Positions 42,661 through 50,702 of a stretch of 64,000 nt of DNA are shown one piece after another. Within the stretch, counting starts at the first letter, position 1; each line of letters begins with the position of its first letter. A program made the position numbers and the translations under genes. This DNA is from Acidihalobacter_A sp037381185 (GTDB lineage: Bacteria; Pseudomonadota; Gammaproteobacteria; DSM-5130; Acidihalobacteraceae), in contig NZ_JARRQY010000010.1 in assembly GCF_037381185.1 (NCBI RefSeq), positions 62,001 through 126,000 of the forward strand, read 5' to 3'. The notes beneath the pieces were generated by a model that saw only the letters and a list, made by a program, of their open reading frames with translations, searched no databases and was not told where the DNA came from.

Positions 42661-42687
42661 TAAAGTTATTCCGATCCTTGCCGATAA
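42661..42687 (+). promoter_or_regulatory. Sigma-28 (FliA) promoter of flgM
   Basis: TAAAGTTA (42661-42668), 11 bases, GCCGATAA (42680-42687): 15 of 16 consensus positions and exact spacing, the best FliA site in the window. Start near 42695, about 46 bases before flgM. FliA thus drives its own anti-sigma factor, a negative feedback loop. Confidence 0.95.
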
Positions 42688-42740
42688 GACTTGCAGGAAA
42701 GAAGTAATGAACCGCTGGTTGCGGCGGTAGGGAGTTGATA

Positions 42741-43064
42741 ATGAGTATCGACGTCAAGGACGTGCAGCAGCTTGGGACGCGCCCAGCCGGCTCGACGGTT
42801 GCCGGCAAGGCTGATAAGGCAGGAGCTGCGGCGGCGTCTGGAGAGTCTGTGAAAACCGGCGCCGGTGCTGCCGGCGATTCGGTCAGCCTGACGCAGACCG
42901 GCATGCAACTGGCGCAAATGGAAAAACAGCTTGCTCATCAACCAGCGGTCGATTCGCAGCGGGTTGAGCAGATTCGCCAGAAACTCCAGTCCGGCGATTA
43001 CAACATCGATCCCACGCGCATCGCCAACAAGCTGTTGGGATTTGAATTCCCCTCCAAGTCCTGA
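42741..43064 (+). CDS. flgM: Anti-sigma-28 factor FlgM
   Basis: A 107-residue FlgM. Ala/Gly-rich disordered N-terminal half; C-terminal FliA-binding helices with VDSQRVEQIRQKLQSGDYNI and DPTRIANKLLGFE, the family signature. FlgM is exported once the hook is finished, freeing FliA. ATG at 42741 has GGAG six bases upstream. FliA promoter at 42661-42687. Confidence 0.96.
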   Translation: MSIDVKDVQQLGTRPAGSTVAGKADKAGAAAASGESVKTGAGAAGDSVSLTQTGMQLAQMEKQLAHQPAVDSQRVEQIRQKLQSGDYNIDPTRIANKLLGFEFPSKS

Positions 43065-43084
43065 GTTCAGAGAGGAAAAGCCCG

Positions 43085-43546
43085 ATGAGCAGCGAAGTAT
43101 TCCAGAGGTCCCTTTTCGACGCGCTTCGGGATGAGTTGTCCGGTGCGGAGTCCTTGCGCGCCGTGCTTGAGCGCGAGGCTGAAGTGCTGACTTCGCTGCA
43201 GATCGAAGATATCGGCGCGGTGGTCGCTCAGAAGCAGGAAATGGTGGCGGCGCTGCAGGACGCGGCCGAACGCCGCAATGCCGCGGCCGAAGCATTGGGT
43301 TTCAAAGCCGATGCTTCCGGCGTGATGGCGTTTATGGAGCAGGCAGAGCCGACAGCTGCGCTGCAGGGGGTTTGGCGGAGGCTGGAAGCAGAGATTTCGG
43401 CCTGCGCCGAACTCAACCGGCACAACGAGATGTTGAACAGGGGAGGGCAGCGCCGCATTCAGCAACTGATGCGTCTGCTGCGCGGTGAGCCCGCGGAACC
43501 GCTGACCTATGATCAGTTGGCGCGCAGCACCGCTGCCGGCCTCTGA
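43085..43546 (+). CDS. flgN: Hook-filament junction chaperone FlgN
   Basis: A 153-residue helical chaperone for FlgK and FlgL, 20 bases after flgM. FlgN-like features: LREVLEREAEVL-type helix (here LRAVLEREAEVLTSLQIEDI), VAQKQEMVAALQDAAERRNA and a C-terminal GQRRIQQLMRLLRG. Recognition rests on these and on the flgMN synteny. Confidence 0.88.
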   Translation: MSSEVFQRSLFDALRDELSGAESLRAVLEREAEVLTSLQIEDIGAVVAQKQEMVAALQDAAERRNAAAEALGFKADASGVMAFMEQAEPTAALQGVWRRLEAEISACAELNRHNEMLNRGGQRRIQQLMRLLRGEPAEPLTYDQLARSTAAGL

Positions 43547-43592
43547 GCGCCCGCAGTTGTAAGGCGCAGAGTGCCTTGACTGTCTCGGGTGG

Positions 43593-43615
43593 AAGGAACC
43601 TCCTTTTTCTTTCGC
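43593..43615 (+). terminator. Weak candidate terminator after flgN
   Basis: AAGGA-ACC-TCCTT is a 5-bp stem followed by TTTCTTT, 47 bases after flgN. The stem is short, so strength is doubtful, but it precedes a separate cheR promoter. Confidence 0.35.
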
Positions 43616-43636
43616 GAATCCCAAGTCAAGTACTTC

Positions 43637-43664
43637 ACGAACGGATCGACACGAACGGATCGAT
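43637..43664. repeat. 14-base tandem direct repeat upstream of cheR
   Basis: ACGAACGGATCGAC and ACGAACGGATCGAT follow each other without a gap, differing only in the last base. They lie about 90-115 bases upstream of the cheR -10 hexamer and could be paired binding sites of a regulator. No protein is assigned. Confidence 0.6.
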
Positions 43665-43730
43665 ATGAGCGCTCGGCCCATGTGCTGGTCGCCGAATCAT
43701 CGTATATTGAAAGACGGCGAACCTGCTGGC

Positions 43731-43757
43731 TTGCTTGGCGCTTTGGCGCGTTATAAT
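43731..43757 (+). promoter_or_regulatory. Sigma-70-type promoter of cheR
   Basis: A perfect -10 hexamer TATAAT at 43752-43757; TTGCTT at 43731-43736 is the nearest -35-like sequence at 15 bases, shorter than ideal. Start would be near 43764, which argues against the in-frame ATG at 43756 as the cheR start. Confidence 0.5.
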
Positions 43758-43812
43758 GCGAGTAGGCCGCGTCCGACTTGCGGTGGTTTATCGCGTGATT
43801 GGGGGTACGGCG

Positions 43813-44637
43813 TTGGCCGACAATCGTCTCACTGAAGCTGAATACGACGCTTTCCGAGAATTTCTGGCACGTTCCAGCGGAATTGTTCTGGGAGAGCAAA
43901 AACACTATTTGGTCGTCAGCCGGCTCAGCCGGCTTGCGCGCGACGCCGGTTTGGGTTCCCTGAGCGAGCTGCTGGCGCGTCTGCCGCGCGACCGGGCGCT
44001 TGCGCGGGAAGCGATAGAGGCGATGACGACCAATGAGACCTCCTGGTTTCGCGACCGCCACCCTTATATGAATCTGCGTGACCATATCCTGCCCGAGCTT
44101 GGGGCGCGCTCGCGTTCCCTGCGGGTCTGGTCTGCGGCCTGCTCCTCGGGGCAGGAGCCCTATTCCATTTCCATCATGGTTGATGAGTCGCAGCGTATGC
44201 ATCCCTTGGTGCCCGCGCCGCAGGTGCAGATCGTGGGTACCGATGTCGCGGAGCGGGTGATACGCGATGCGCAGTCGGCCACCTACGATCGATTCAGCAT
44301 GGGCCGGGGTATAGACGACGAACTCCGTGCACGCTATTTCGTGCAGCATGGCGAAACCTGGGAGCTGAACGCCAGGATCAAGTCGCGCGTCAGCTTCCGC
44401 GTGTTCAATCTGCTGGAGAGCTACGCGGCGCTTGGCCGCTTCGATGTAATCTTCTGCCGCAATGTGTTGATCTATTTTTCGGCGGCGACGAAGGAGGACG
44501 TCCTCCGGCGTCTGGCTCAGGCCCTGAATCCAGGGGGTTATCTCATGCTGGGGGCGGCGGAAACGATTGGTGGTGCGGGCGAACTTCTGGAACTGGTGCG
44601 CTTTGGCGCCGGCAGCGGGTACCGGCGCCGCGCTTGA
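43813..44637 (+). CDS. cheR: Chemoreceptor methyltransferase CheR
   Basis: A 274-residue CheR. N-terminal helical domain (FREFLARSSGIVLGEQKHYL; TTNETSWFRDRHPYMNLRDH) and SAM-binding domain with VWSAACSSGQEPYSISIMV and FDVIFCRNVLIYFS. Starts: TTG at 43813 with GGGGGT about eight bases upstream is preferred; GTG 43795 and ATG 43756 are in frame, but the ATG lies on the -10 hexamer. Methylates receptor glutamates, opposing CheB. Confidence 0.93.
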   Translation: MADNRLTEAEYDAFREFLARSSGIVLGEQKHYLVVSRLSRLARDAGLGSLSELLARLPRDRALAREAIEAMTTNETSWFRDRHPYMNLRDHILPELGARSRSLRVWSAACSSGQEPYSISIMVDESQRMHPLVPAPQVQIVGTDVAERVIRDAQSATYDRFSMGRGIDDELRARYFVQHGETWELNARIKSRVSFRVFNLLESYAALGRFDVIFCRNVLIYFSAATKEDVLRRLAQALNPGGYLMLGAAETIGGAGELLELVRFGAGSGYRRRA

Positions 44638-44682
44638 AGCGGGTTTCCATGGGACGTATGTAAATGGTGCTGACCCGGGAGA

Positions 44683-45435
44683 TCAGTCGTCCTTAGGTTG
44701 TTTGCGAAGCTGTTCGCGTTCGAGGTGGGTGACGCTGCGCTGCAGCAGTCTCTGATCCTGCGGTCGCAGCTCGCGGAACGCTAGTCCGACCTGTGCATTC
44801 TTCTGGTTTTCGTTACGCTGCATATGGCGGACTTCAGCCTTGACCGAAAGCTGCCCCTGACCCGGTAGATCGATTTCGCAATCCTCGACGATGGTGCCCA
44901 GCTCCAGGTCGTCGAGTTCCTTGAGCAATGGCAGGATAACGGAAAGACCTCCGATGGAGAGATCGCGGAGCTGGCCGTTTAGCGGAGCGTTGTTGTCGCC
45001 TTTGATGTGGACGGGAGTTCTGATGCCCATGGACACGACGGCGCGAAAACTTTCACGGCGCTGTTGATGGCGCACGGCGTGCGGAAGGCTAATGCGATGG
45101 AAGGCGATGCCGTCCTCGATGCCGGAGTCGCGGATGTCGGTCTGGAACGCGGTTTTGACGCCATGCAGCTGGCCCAGAATCCATAGCTTGCCGCTCCGCG
45201 CCATCATCTGGTTGCCTTGCTCGGGAACGAATTCGTCCAGGATCAGCGCCTTGTCCTTTTTGCGTATTTCGACGATTGCCGTGCTGAATGCATGTCGACC
45301 GCCGTCGAGCAGGGCGGTCAGCAAAGTGCGTTCGCGCCGAAGTTCGTCAAGCAGGTGTACGATGCGGTTCTCGTCCTGAATGATCTGGTAGTCAGGTTCG
45401 ATATCCGGCGGTTTTGAGAAGGACTGTTGAATCAA
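44683..45435 (-). CDS. YcgR-like cyclic-di-GMP-binding flagellar brake protein
   Basis: A 250-residue protein with an N-terminal YcgR-type domain and a C-terminal PilZ domain. The binding signature is complete: RRESFR near residue 125 (RxxxR) and DLSIGG near 158 (DxSxxG). In enterics YcgR slows the motor by touching FliG or MotA. The start is a TTG at 45435, as no in-frame ATG or GTG lies between it and an upstream stop; the TTG overlaps the stop of a ten-codon ATG frame. Convergent with cheR. Confidence 0.88.
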   Translation of the reverse strand: MIQQSFSKPPDIEPDYQIIQDENRIVHLLDELRRERTLLTALLDGGRHAFSTAIVEIRKKDKALILDEFVPEQGNQMMARSGKLWILGQLHGVKTAFQTDIRDSGIEDGIAFHRISLPHAVRHQQRRESFRAVVSMGIRTPVHIKGDNNAPLNGQLRDLSIGGLSVILPLLKELDDLELGTIVEDCEIDLPGQGQLSVKAEVRHMQRNENQKNAQVGLAFRELRPQDQRLLQRSVTHLEREQLRKQPKDD

Positions 45436-45515
45436 TGCCCGGTCCAGCTTATGTCTGTGTGCATCTTAGCTGAATTTGCCCGTCGGGAACGAATGTCGAT
45501 CCGGTTTCGAGTCTG

Positions 45516-46412
45516 TCAAGATACGCAAACCGCATTGCGTCCCTGGGTCTTGGCCTGATACATGGCTGCGTCGGCACGGGCAAAGAGCGTTGTCGGGTCC
45601 TCGTCGTCGCGCAGCTGGCTGACGCCCAGGCTGATCGTCGGGGAGACCTTGCCGCCGCCTTCGAGCAGGCAGGTGTGGTCAGCGACTGCCGCCCGCAGTC
45701 GCTCGGCGATGCTCCCGGCGAATGTTGCATCGACGCCGCTCAGTACGAGTACGAATTCCTCGCCGCCGTAGCGGAAGATCAGGTCGAAGTCGCGCAGGCT
45801 GCCACGCAGATGTTGCGCCACGCAGCGGATGACCTGATCGCCGCTGAGATGGCCAAAGCGGTCATTGATGCTTTTGAAATGGTCGATGTCGACGAGGACC
45901 AGGCTCATGGGTCGGTTTGCGCGGCGCGACAGGCTTATTTCGCGTTGCAGCTGGTGCATCATGTTGGAGCGGTTGCACAGACCGGTCAGCGGGTCGGTAT
46001 ATGCGGAGCGCAAGGCTTGCTGGTAGCGCAGTGCATTGCGCAGGGGATACATCAGCAGCGTGAGCAGGTCTTCTACGTACTGGGATTCGGATTCCTCGAA
46101 CGGTTTGGCGCGGTAGAGTTTGAACTCACCGAGTTCGTCGTCTTCTAGTTTGAGCGTGTAGGCAAGCTCGTGCCGGTTCAGGTGTCCGTCCTGGCAGTTG
46201 ATTGCCTCCGACCGATGGCGGTAGCGGTAGCCGTCAAGGCCGACTTCGCGGGTGATCAGTCGTGCGAACTCTTCGACCAGCTCCTTCGCGTCGAGGGACT
46301 GTTGCAGTCGTAGCAGCAGATTCAACGCGTTGTTCTGGGCGGTCGAGCTGGCGGTATCCCGGGGTGTGGAGGCTTCGCCGCTTTTTGCCTTGTTGAAATC
46401 GAAAATTGCCAT
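45516..46412 (-). CDS. Diguanylate cyclase with GAF-like N-terminus
   Basis: A 298-residue soluble protein. Residues about 25-135 look GAF-like (LLLRLQQSLDAKELVEEFAR); a GGDEF domain follows with TDPLTGLCNRSNMMHQLQRE, DIDHFKSINDRFGHLSGDQV and active-site GGEEF. The inhibitory I-site RxxD (RDFD) lies five residues before GGEEF, so product inhibition is likely. It would supply cyclic-di-GMP for FleQ and the PilZ proteins. Confidence 0.93.
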   Translation of the reverse strand: MAIFDFNKAKSGEASTPRDTASSTAQNNALNLLLRLQQSLDAKELVEEFARLITREVGLDGYRYRHRSEAINCQDGHLNRHELAYTLKLEDDELGEFKLYRAKPFEESESQYVEDLLTLLMYPLRNALRYQQALRSAYTDPLTGLCNRSNMMHQLQREISLSRRANRPMSLVLVDIDHFKSINDRFGHLSGDQVIRCVAQHLRGSLRDFDLIFRYGGEEFVLVLSGVDATFAGSIAERLRAAVADHTCLLEGGGKVSPTISLGVSQLRDDEDPTTLFARADAAMYQAKTQGRNAVCVS

Positions 46413-46476
46413 GAGAGTCGCATCCGTGTGTTTGCAAAGCTTTGAATGCGAAACTCGTGCCAGATGTGGAGTATTC

Positions 46477-46493
46477 TTTAAAATCCTTTTAAA
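46477..46493. promoter_or_regulatory. AT-rich palindrome upstream of the diguanylate cyclase gene
   Basis: TTTAAAA-TCC-TTTTAAA is a perfect 7-bp inverted repeat, unusually AT-rich here, 65-81 bases upstream of the cyclase start (46412, minus strand). Possible operator or promoter core; the remaining 46494-46631 holds nothing I recognise. Confidence 0.4.
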
Positions 46494-46631
46494 TCAGGCT
46501 ATTGCTATATTCTAGAGGAGCGGTCCTGATGAATATGACGGATGTTTGACGTCGACTCATGGGGAGGCGCTCATCAGCGTCAATAATTTCTTCACATCGA
46601 TTCGGTGGCTTCCGTCATGCCAGGCGTGAAC

Positions 46632-47327
46632 TCAGTCGCATTCGGGACCATAGGGTGTATGACGGGTGCGGTCGTGTTCGTGCATGCGGTAGTGTACGAA
46701 CCGGTCCAGTTCGGTGAGACGCATGAATGGATTGCAGGCGGCTTGTTCTTCCAGTGTTGAGACGGTTTTGACCGCGTAGTTGTGGCCCGGATGGATGGTG
46801 GTGGCGGCGGGCAGGTCCGCACGCAGATGCCGCAGGGTGTCAAACATCATTTCCGGATCACCGCCCTTGAGGTCGCAGCGTCCGCAGCCGAACACGAACA
46901 GGGTATCGCCGGTGATCAGGTCGTCGCCGAGATGGAAACAGGCCGAGCCGGGTGTGTGTCCGGGGGTGTGCAGGACCTCTATCTTGGTCTCCCCGAGGCC
47001 GATGCGGTCGCCGCCGTGGTGCAGGCTGGGCCGTGCCAGAGGGTGGCCCCAGAAGTCCGCTTCGGGCTTGAGCAGGTGTAGTTGCGCATCGCTGTCCTCG
47101 AGCACCGCATCGATTCCATTGATGTGGTCGTGATGGCTGTGGGTGAGCAGGATGTCCGTGATGCGTACGCCTTCGCGCTCTGCGAGCGCCAGTACGGCGG
47201 GAACGTCCCAGGCGGGATCGACCACGGCTGCCCGGTTGCTGGTGAGGTCGTGCACGAGGTATACGAAATTTTCCATTGGCCCCAGCTCTAGGGCATGAAT
47301 ACGATAGCTTTGGGAGGGGGTGATCAT
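46632..47327 (-). CDS. Metallo-beta-lactamase-fold hydrolase (glyoxalase II-like)
   Basis: A 231-residue MBL-fold enzyme with the dizinc motif THSHHDH, HTPGHTPGSACFHLGDD, TGDTLF and terminal HPGHNY. This resembles hydroxyacylglutathione hydrolases and related thioesterases; the substrate cannot be told from sequence. The ATG at 47327 follows AGGAGA on the minus strand. Divergent from the radical SAM gene by 45 bases. Confidence 0.88.
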   Translation of the reverse strand: MITPSQSYRIHALELGPMENFVYLVHDLTSNRAAVVDPAWDVPAVLALAEREGVRITDILLTHSHHDHINGIDAVLEDSDAQLHLLKPEADFWGHPLARPSLHHGGDRIGLGETKIEVLHTPGHTPGSACFHLGDDLITGDTLFVFGCGRCDLKGGDPEMMFDTLRHLRADLPAATTIHPGHNYAVKTVSTLEEQAACNPFMRLTELDRFVHYRMHEHDRTRHTPYGPECD

Positions 47328-47372
47328 GGCACGCGTCTCCTGGTCGAGCGGGTGTCGTGGGCGGAGGTGTTC

Positions 47373-48461
47373 GTGAAGGATTTTCCAGATTGCGCCATAC
47401 CGGTACGACCGCGCAAGGGGCGTGGTGCCGTCGGCAATCCGGCGGGGCGTTTCGAGACCCTGTCCAGGGTGGCCGAGGATGACGGCTGGTTCAGGGAAGC
47501 TCAAAGCGAATCGTTGCGTACTACGCTCGAGGTGGATACCGCGCGCAGTGTGATCTCGCGCAACAGCTCGCCGGACGTCCCGTTCGAGCAGTCGGTGAAT
47601 CCCTATCGCGGTTGCGAGCACGGTTGCGTGTACTGCTTCGCCAGACCCACGCACGCCTATCTCGGGCTATCGCCGGGACTGGATTTCGAGACCCGGCTGT
47701 TCCACAAGCCGGACGCGCCGGAACGTCTGGCCGAGGAGCTTTCCGGGCGCGGCTATCGCTGCCGCCCGATTGCGTTGGGCATCAATACCGACGCCTACCA
47801 GCCGGTGGAAAGACGTACCCGCCTGACACGGCGGCTGCTGGAGGTCTGCGCCGACCGTAACCAGCCGGTATCCATCGTTACCAAGTCCGGCTTGATCGAG
47901 CGCGACCTGGATCTGCTGGCGCCGATGGCGGCGAGGAGCCTGGTGCAGGTCATGGTGTCGGTAACCACTCTGGATAACGGATTGGCGCGTAGGCTGGAGC
48001 CGCGTGCGACAGCGCCTGCGGGCCGCCTGCGTGTGGTCGCGGCACTGCGACAGGCCGGGGTGCCGGTCGGCGTGCTGTGTGCGCCGATAATTCCGCTGGT
48101 TAACGATGCTGAGATCGAGGCCATTCTGGAGGCGGCGCGCGATGTCGGCGTCATTGCGGCCGGTTATGTCATGTTGCGGCTTCCGCATGAGGTCAAGGAT
48201 CTCTTTCGCGAATGGCTGCACCATCATCTGCCGCTTAGGGCCGATCACGTCATGAGCGTGTTGCAGCAGATGCGTGGCGGCCGGGACTACGAGTCCACCT
48301 TCGGGGCGCGCATGCGCGGCCGCGGGCCGTTTGCCGACCTGGTTGCGCAGCGTTTCGCGCTGGCCAGTCGGCGTTGTGGCCTTGACCGGGGCCTGCCTCC
48401 GCTGGATTGCTCGCGATTTCGGGTGCCGGCTCGCCAGGGTGATCAGCTGGCGCTGTTCTGA
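47373..48461 (+). CDS. SplB-like radical SAM protein (PA0069 family)
   Basis: A 362-residue radical SAM protein. The cluster motif is CEHGCVYC (CxxxCxxC) in NPYRGCEHGCVYCFARPTHA, preceded by the family motif KGRGAVGNPAGRFE. Related to spore photoproduct lyase by fold; substrate unknown in non-sporulating bacteria. GTG at 47373 with CGGAGG five bases upstream is preferred; the in-frame ATG at 47295 would run into the divergent MBL gene. Confidence 0.87.
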   Translation: MKDFPDCAIPVRPRKGRGAVGNPAGRFETLSRVAEDDGWFREAQSESLRTTLEVDTARSVISRNSSPDVPFEQSVNPYRGCEHGCVYCFARPTHAYLGLSPGLDFETRLFHKPDAPERLAEELSGRGYRCRPIALGINTDAYQPVERRTRLTRRLLEVCADRNQPVSIVTKSGLIERDLDLLAPMAARSLVQVMVSVTTLDNGLARRLEPRATAPAGRLRVVAALRQAGVPVGVLCAPIIPLVNDAEIEAILEAARDVGVIAAGYVMLRLPHEVKDLFREWLHHHLPLRADHVMSVLQQMRGGRDYESTFGARMRGRGPFADLVAQRFALASRRCGLDRGLPPLDCSRFRVPARQGDQLALF

Positions 48462-50635
48462 GCGTTCAACTGCCTGCGGGGCAGCGGCCGCAGACGCAGC
48501 GCGGCGGCATACAGCGCGGATACGTCAGTGGCGATCTTCTGCAACAGCGGTTCGATCAGCAAACGCTGTTCGTAAGCGGACACCTCGCTGGACGGGGTTT
48601 CGCGCAGTGCGGCATCGGTCGCTTCGAATGCGGTCAGTTCCGGGCGGACCTCGAGTCGTCCGGCAATCGTTCCCGCCACGGCGTCGAGCGTCAGCAGGAG
48701 CTGGTCGGTCCAGCGTTCGAGCGCATCGCGGGGATAGGCTTGGAGCGGAGCGCCGAGGTGTTCGCCCAGCGCAGTCAGGTGCCGACTCATGCGTTCGTTG
48801 TACGAGACGAGGCTGAGCGTGCTGGCGACGTCGCCGCGCGTATGCGCGGGTTCGGCGAGCAGGTTCTGGTAGGCCGCATCGGTATTGACGGCCTCCAGCT
48901 CGGCCAGGCGCCGCAATCCATGTGTCGTCTGGTCGAATTCGCCGCCGCCGGCCAGGCGTTCGAGTATGGCCTGAGCGTAGTCGCGGTTGGCTTCGAGCGC
49001 CTGCGCGAGTTGCAGCGGCAGACGTTCGCGCTGCCAGCTGGGCCAGAGCCAGTAGCCGGCCAGCAGTGCCAGCACCGCGCCGGCCATGGTGTCGGCGATG
49101 CGCTCGAATATGGCCGGGGTATCGCCCGGCATCAGCAGGTCGAGCAGAAGAATGACGAAAGGGGTGAGCAGGGTGACGCCGAGCGTGTAGCGACTGCGCA
49201 GGAACAGCAGGGTGAGAAAGATGAGCGGCAGAAGGGTCAGTTCGATGAGCAGCCGTTCGTGCACCAGGGTGATCAGCACTCCGGCGATGGCAACGCCCGC
49301 GATCGTGCCGATCGTGCGTTGCACGGAGCGCTGGCGGGTGCCCCCGAAATCAGGCTGCAGCACGACCATGACCGATAGCGGTATCCACAGTCCGTGCGGT
49401 AGATGCGGCCAGGTGTAGCAGGCCGTTGCGGTAGCCATGGCCAAGCTCATCCGCAGCGCGTGGCGAAAGATCAGCGAACGGGTGTTGAGATTGGCGCGCA
49501 ACGCGAGCCGGCCGCGGCGGATCAGGTCGCCGATGTAGATGCGCGGCAGCAGGCGGTTGCCGAGGCCGTGTTCCTTGCCGAACAGCTGGGTCAGTATTTC
49601 GGCTGCGTTGTGCAGGTGCAGCAGCGTGCGGTCCAGTACGCCGATGGCGTGCTGAAGGTTGAGCTGCAGAGTGTCGGGAATGTCCTCGCTCCGGCGCGTG
49701 CGTTCGAGTTCCTCGCGCAGTTCGGTCAGCCCGTCTGCGAGCGGTTGCAGGTCAAGTTCGCCGCCGCCGCGGTTCAGGTGATGGGCGATAACAAGGTTGG
49801 CATCGGCCAGCGCGGAAACTGCCCTGGTGTAGATCGCTAGTGCGTTTTCAGACTCGCGACCCTCACTGCGTTGAATGTCGGCCAATGTGACGGCGTTGGC
49901 GCCTATGCGGGCGGCACTGCGTACCAGGACGAGCAGGCGCGGCAGAGTGAGGCTGCGTCCGTCGGTGCCCGAGCTGAGTTGGCCAATGGCCTGACGAGCC
50001 CGCTCGATGCTTTGGCGCAGGGCATGGCGGCGTTGGGCGATTTGTTCCTCGGAGGCGGTGAAATCCTTATTGGCGGCGGTGCGTACGAGCGCGGCGACCT
50101 TGGCGAAGCAGTCCGCGACTTCGTATTCCAGGCGTTTGTAGGGGCGTAGCGACCAGAGCGCGAGTGCAACGCACAGGGTCCAGACGGAGCCGAGTAGCAG
50201 CGCCCCGGCATATTCCAGCGCCGAGATCGATGCGCTGCCGCCCAGAGCTGTGCCGATCAGGTATGAAACGGCGGTTGCGAAGCCGAGCGAGGTGCCAAGC
50301 TGGCCTAGACTGCGGGCAAGGCCTACCGCCAGGGACAGCAGCGTCATGCCAAGCGTGACTGCCCACCACCAGGGCATGAGCAGGCTGCCTAGTGTTGCTG
50401 CAGTCGGAACCAGGATGCAGGCCAGCAGCAGGGTAAGCACCCGCCCGCGATAGGAGCCGCCAACGTCCGCCATGGTGCTCTGCAGCGCACCGATGGTTGC
50501 CAGCAAGCTTACGGTCGGATGACCGAGGGCGTTCAAGGCGATCAGCGGCGTGCCCACGGCGATTGTGCCGCGCAGGGCGACCGAGAAGTGCAGCGAGAAC
50601 GGCAGAGTGCCAAGAAGGCGGCGGAGAGGGGGCAT
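48443..50635 (-). CDS. FUSC-family membrane transporter (YccS/YhfK-like)
   Basis: A 730-residue inner-membrane protein with two sets of hydrophobic helices, N-terminal (about residues 15-170) and central (about 390-520: RHALRMSLAMATATACYTWP; VLQPDFGGTRQRSVQRTIGT), each followed by a large cytoplasmic helical domain. VLQPDFGGTRQRS with TIGTIAGVAIAG is the FUSC signature. Related to aromatic-acid efflux and YccS. The ATG at 50635 starts MPPLRRLL; the in-frame extension to 50827 is Pro/Ser/Arg-rich and unlikely. Overlaps the convergent radical SAM gene by 19 bases. Confidence 0.88.
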   Translation of the reverse strand: MPPLRRLLGTLPFSLHFSVALRGTIAVGTPLIALNALGHPTVSLLATIGALQSTMADVGGSYRGRVLTLLLACILVPTAATLGSLLMPWWWAVTLGMTLLSLAVGLARSLGQLGTSLGFATAVSYLIGTALGGSASISALEYAGALLLGSVWTLCVALALWSLRPYKRLEYEVADCFAKVAALVRTAANKDFTASEEQIAQRRHALRQSIERARQAIGQLSSGTDGRSLTLPRLLVLVRSAARIGANAVTLADIQRSEGRESENALAIYTRAVSALADANLVIAHHLNRGGGELDLQPLADGLTELREELERTRRSEDIPDTLQLNLQHAIGVLDRTLLHLHNAAEILTQLFGKEHGLGNRLLPRIYIGDLIRRGRLALRANLNTRSLIFRHALRMSLAMATATACYTWPHLPHGLWIPLSVMVVLQPDFGGTRQRSVQRTIGTIAGVAIAGVLITLVHERLLIELTLLPLIFLTLLFLRSRYTLGVTLLTPFVILLLDLLMPGDTPAIFERIADTMAGAVLALLAGYWLWPSWQRERLPLQLAQALEANRDYAQAILERLAGGGEFDQTTHGLRRLAELEAVNTDAAYQNLLAEPAHTRGDVASTLSLVSYNERMSRHLTALGEHLGAPLQAYPRDALERWTDQLLLTLDAVAGTIAGRLEVRPELTAFEATDAALRETPSSEVSAYEQRLLIEPLLQKIATDVSALYAAALRLRPLPRRQLNAQNSAS

Positions 50636-50702
50636 GCGGCAGCTGGGTGGCGGTGGGGATGTCCTCTTATTGTGCCATCCCTGCCGCGGTCTTCGCTGGG
50701 AA

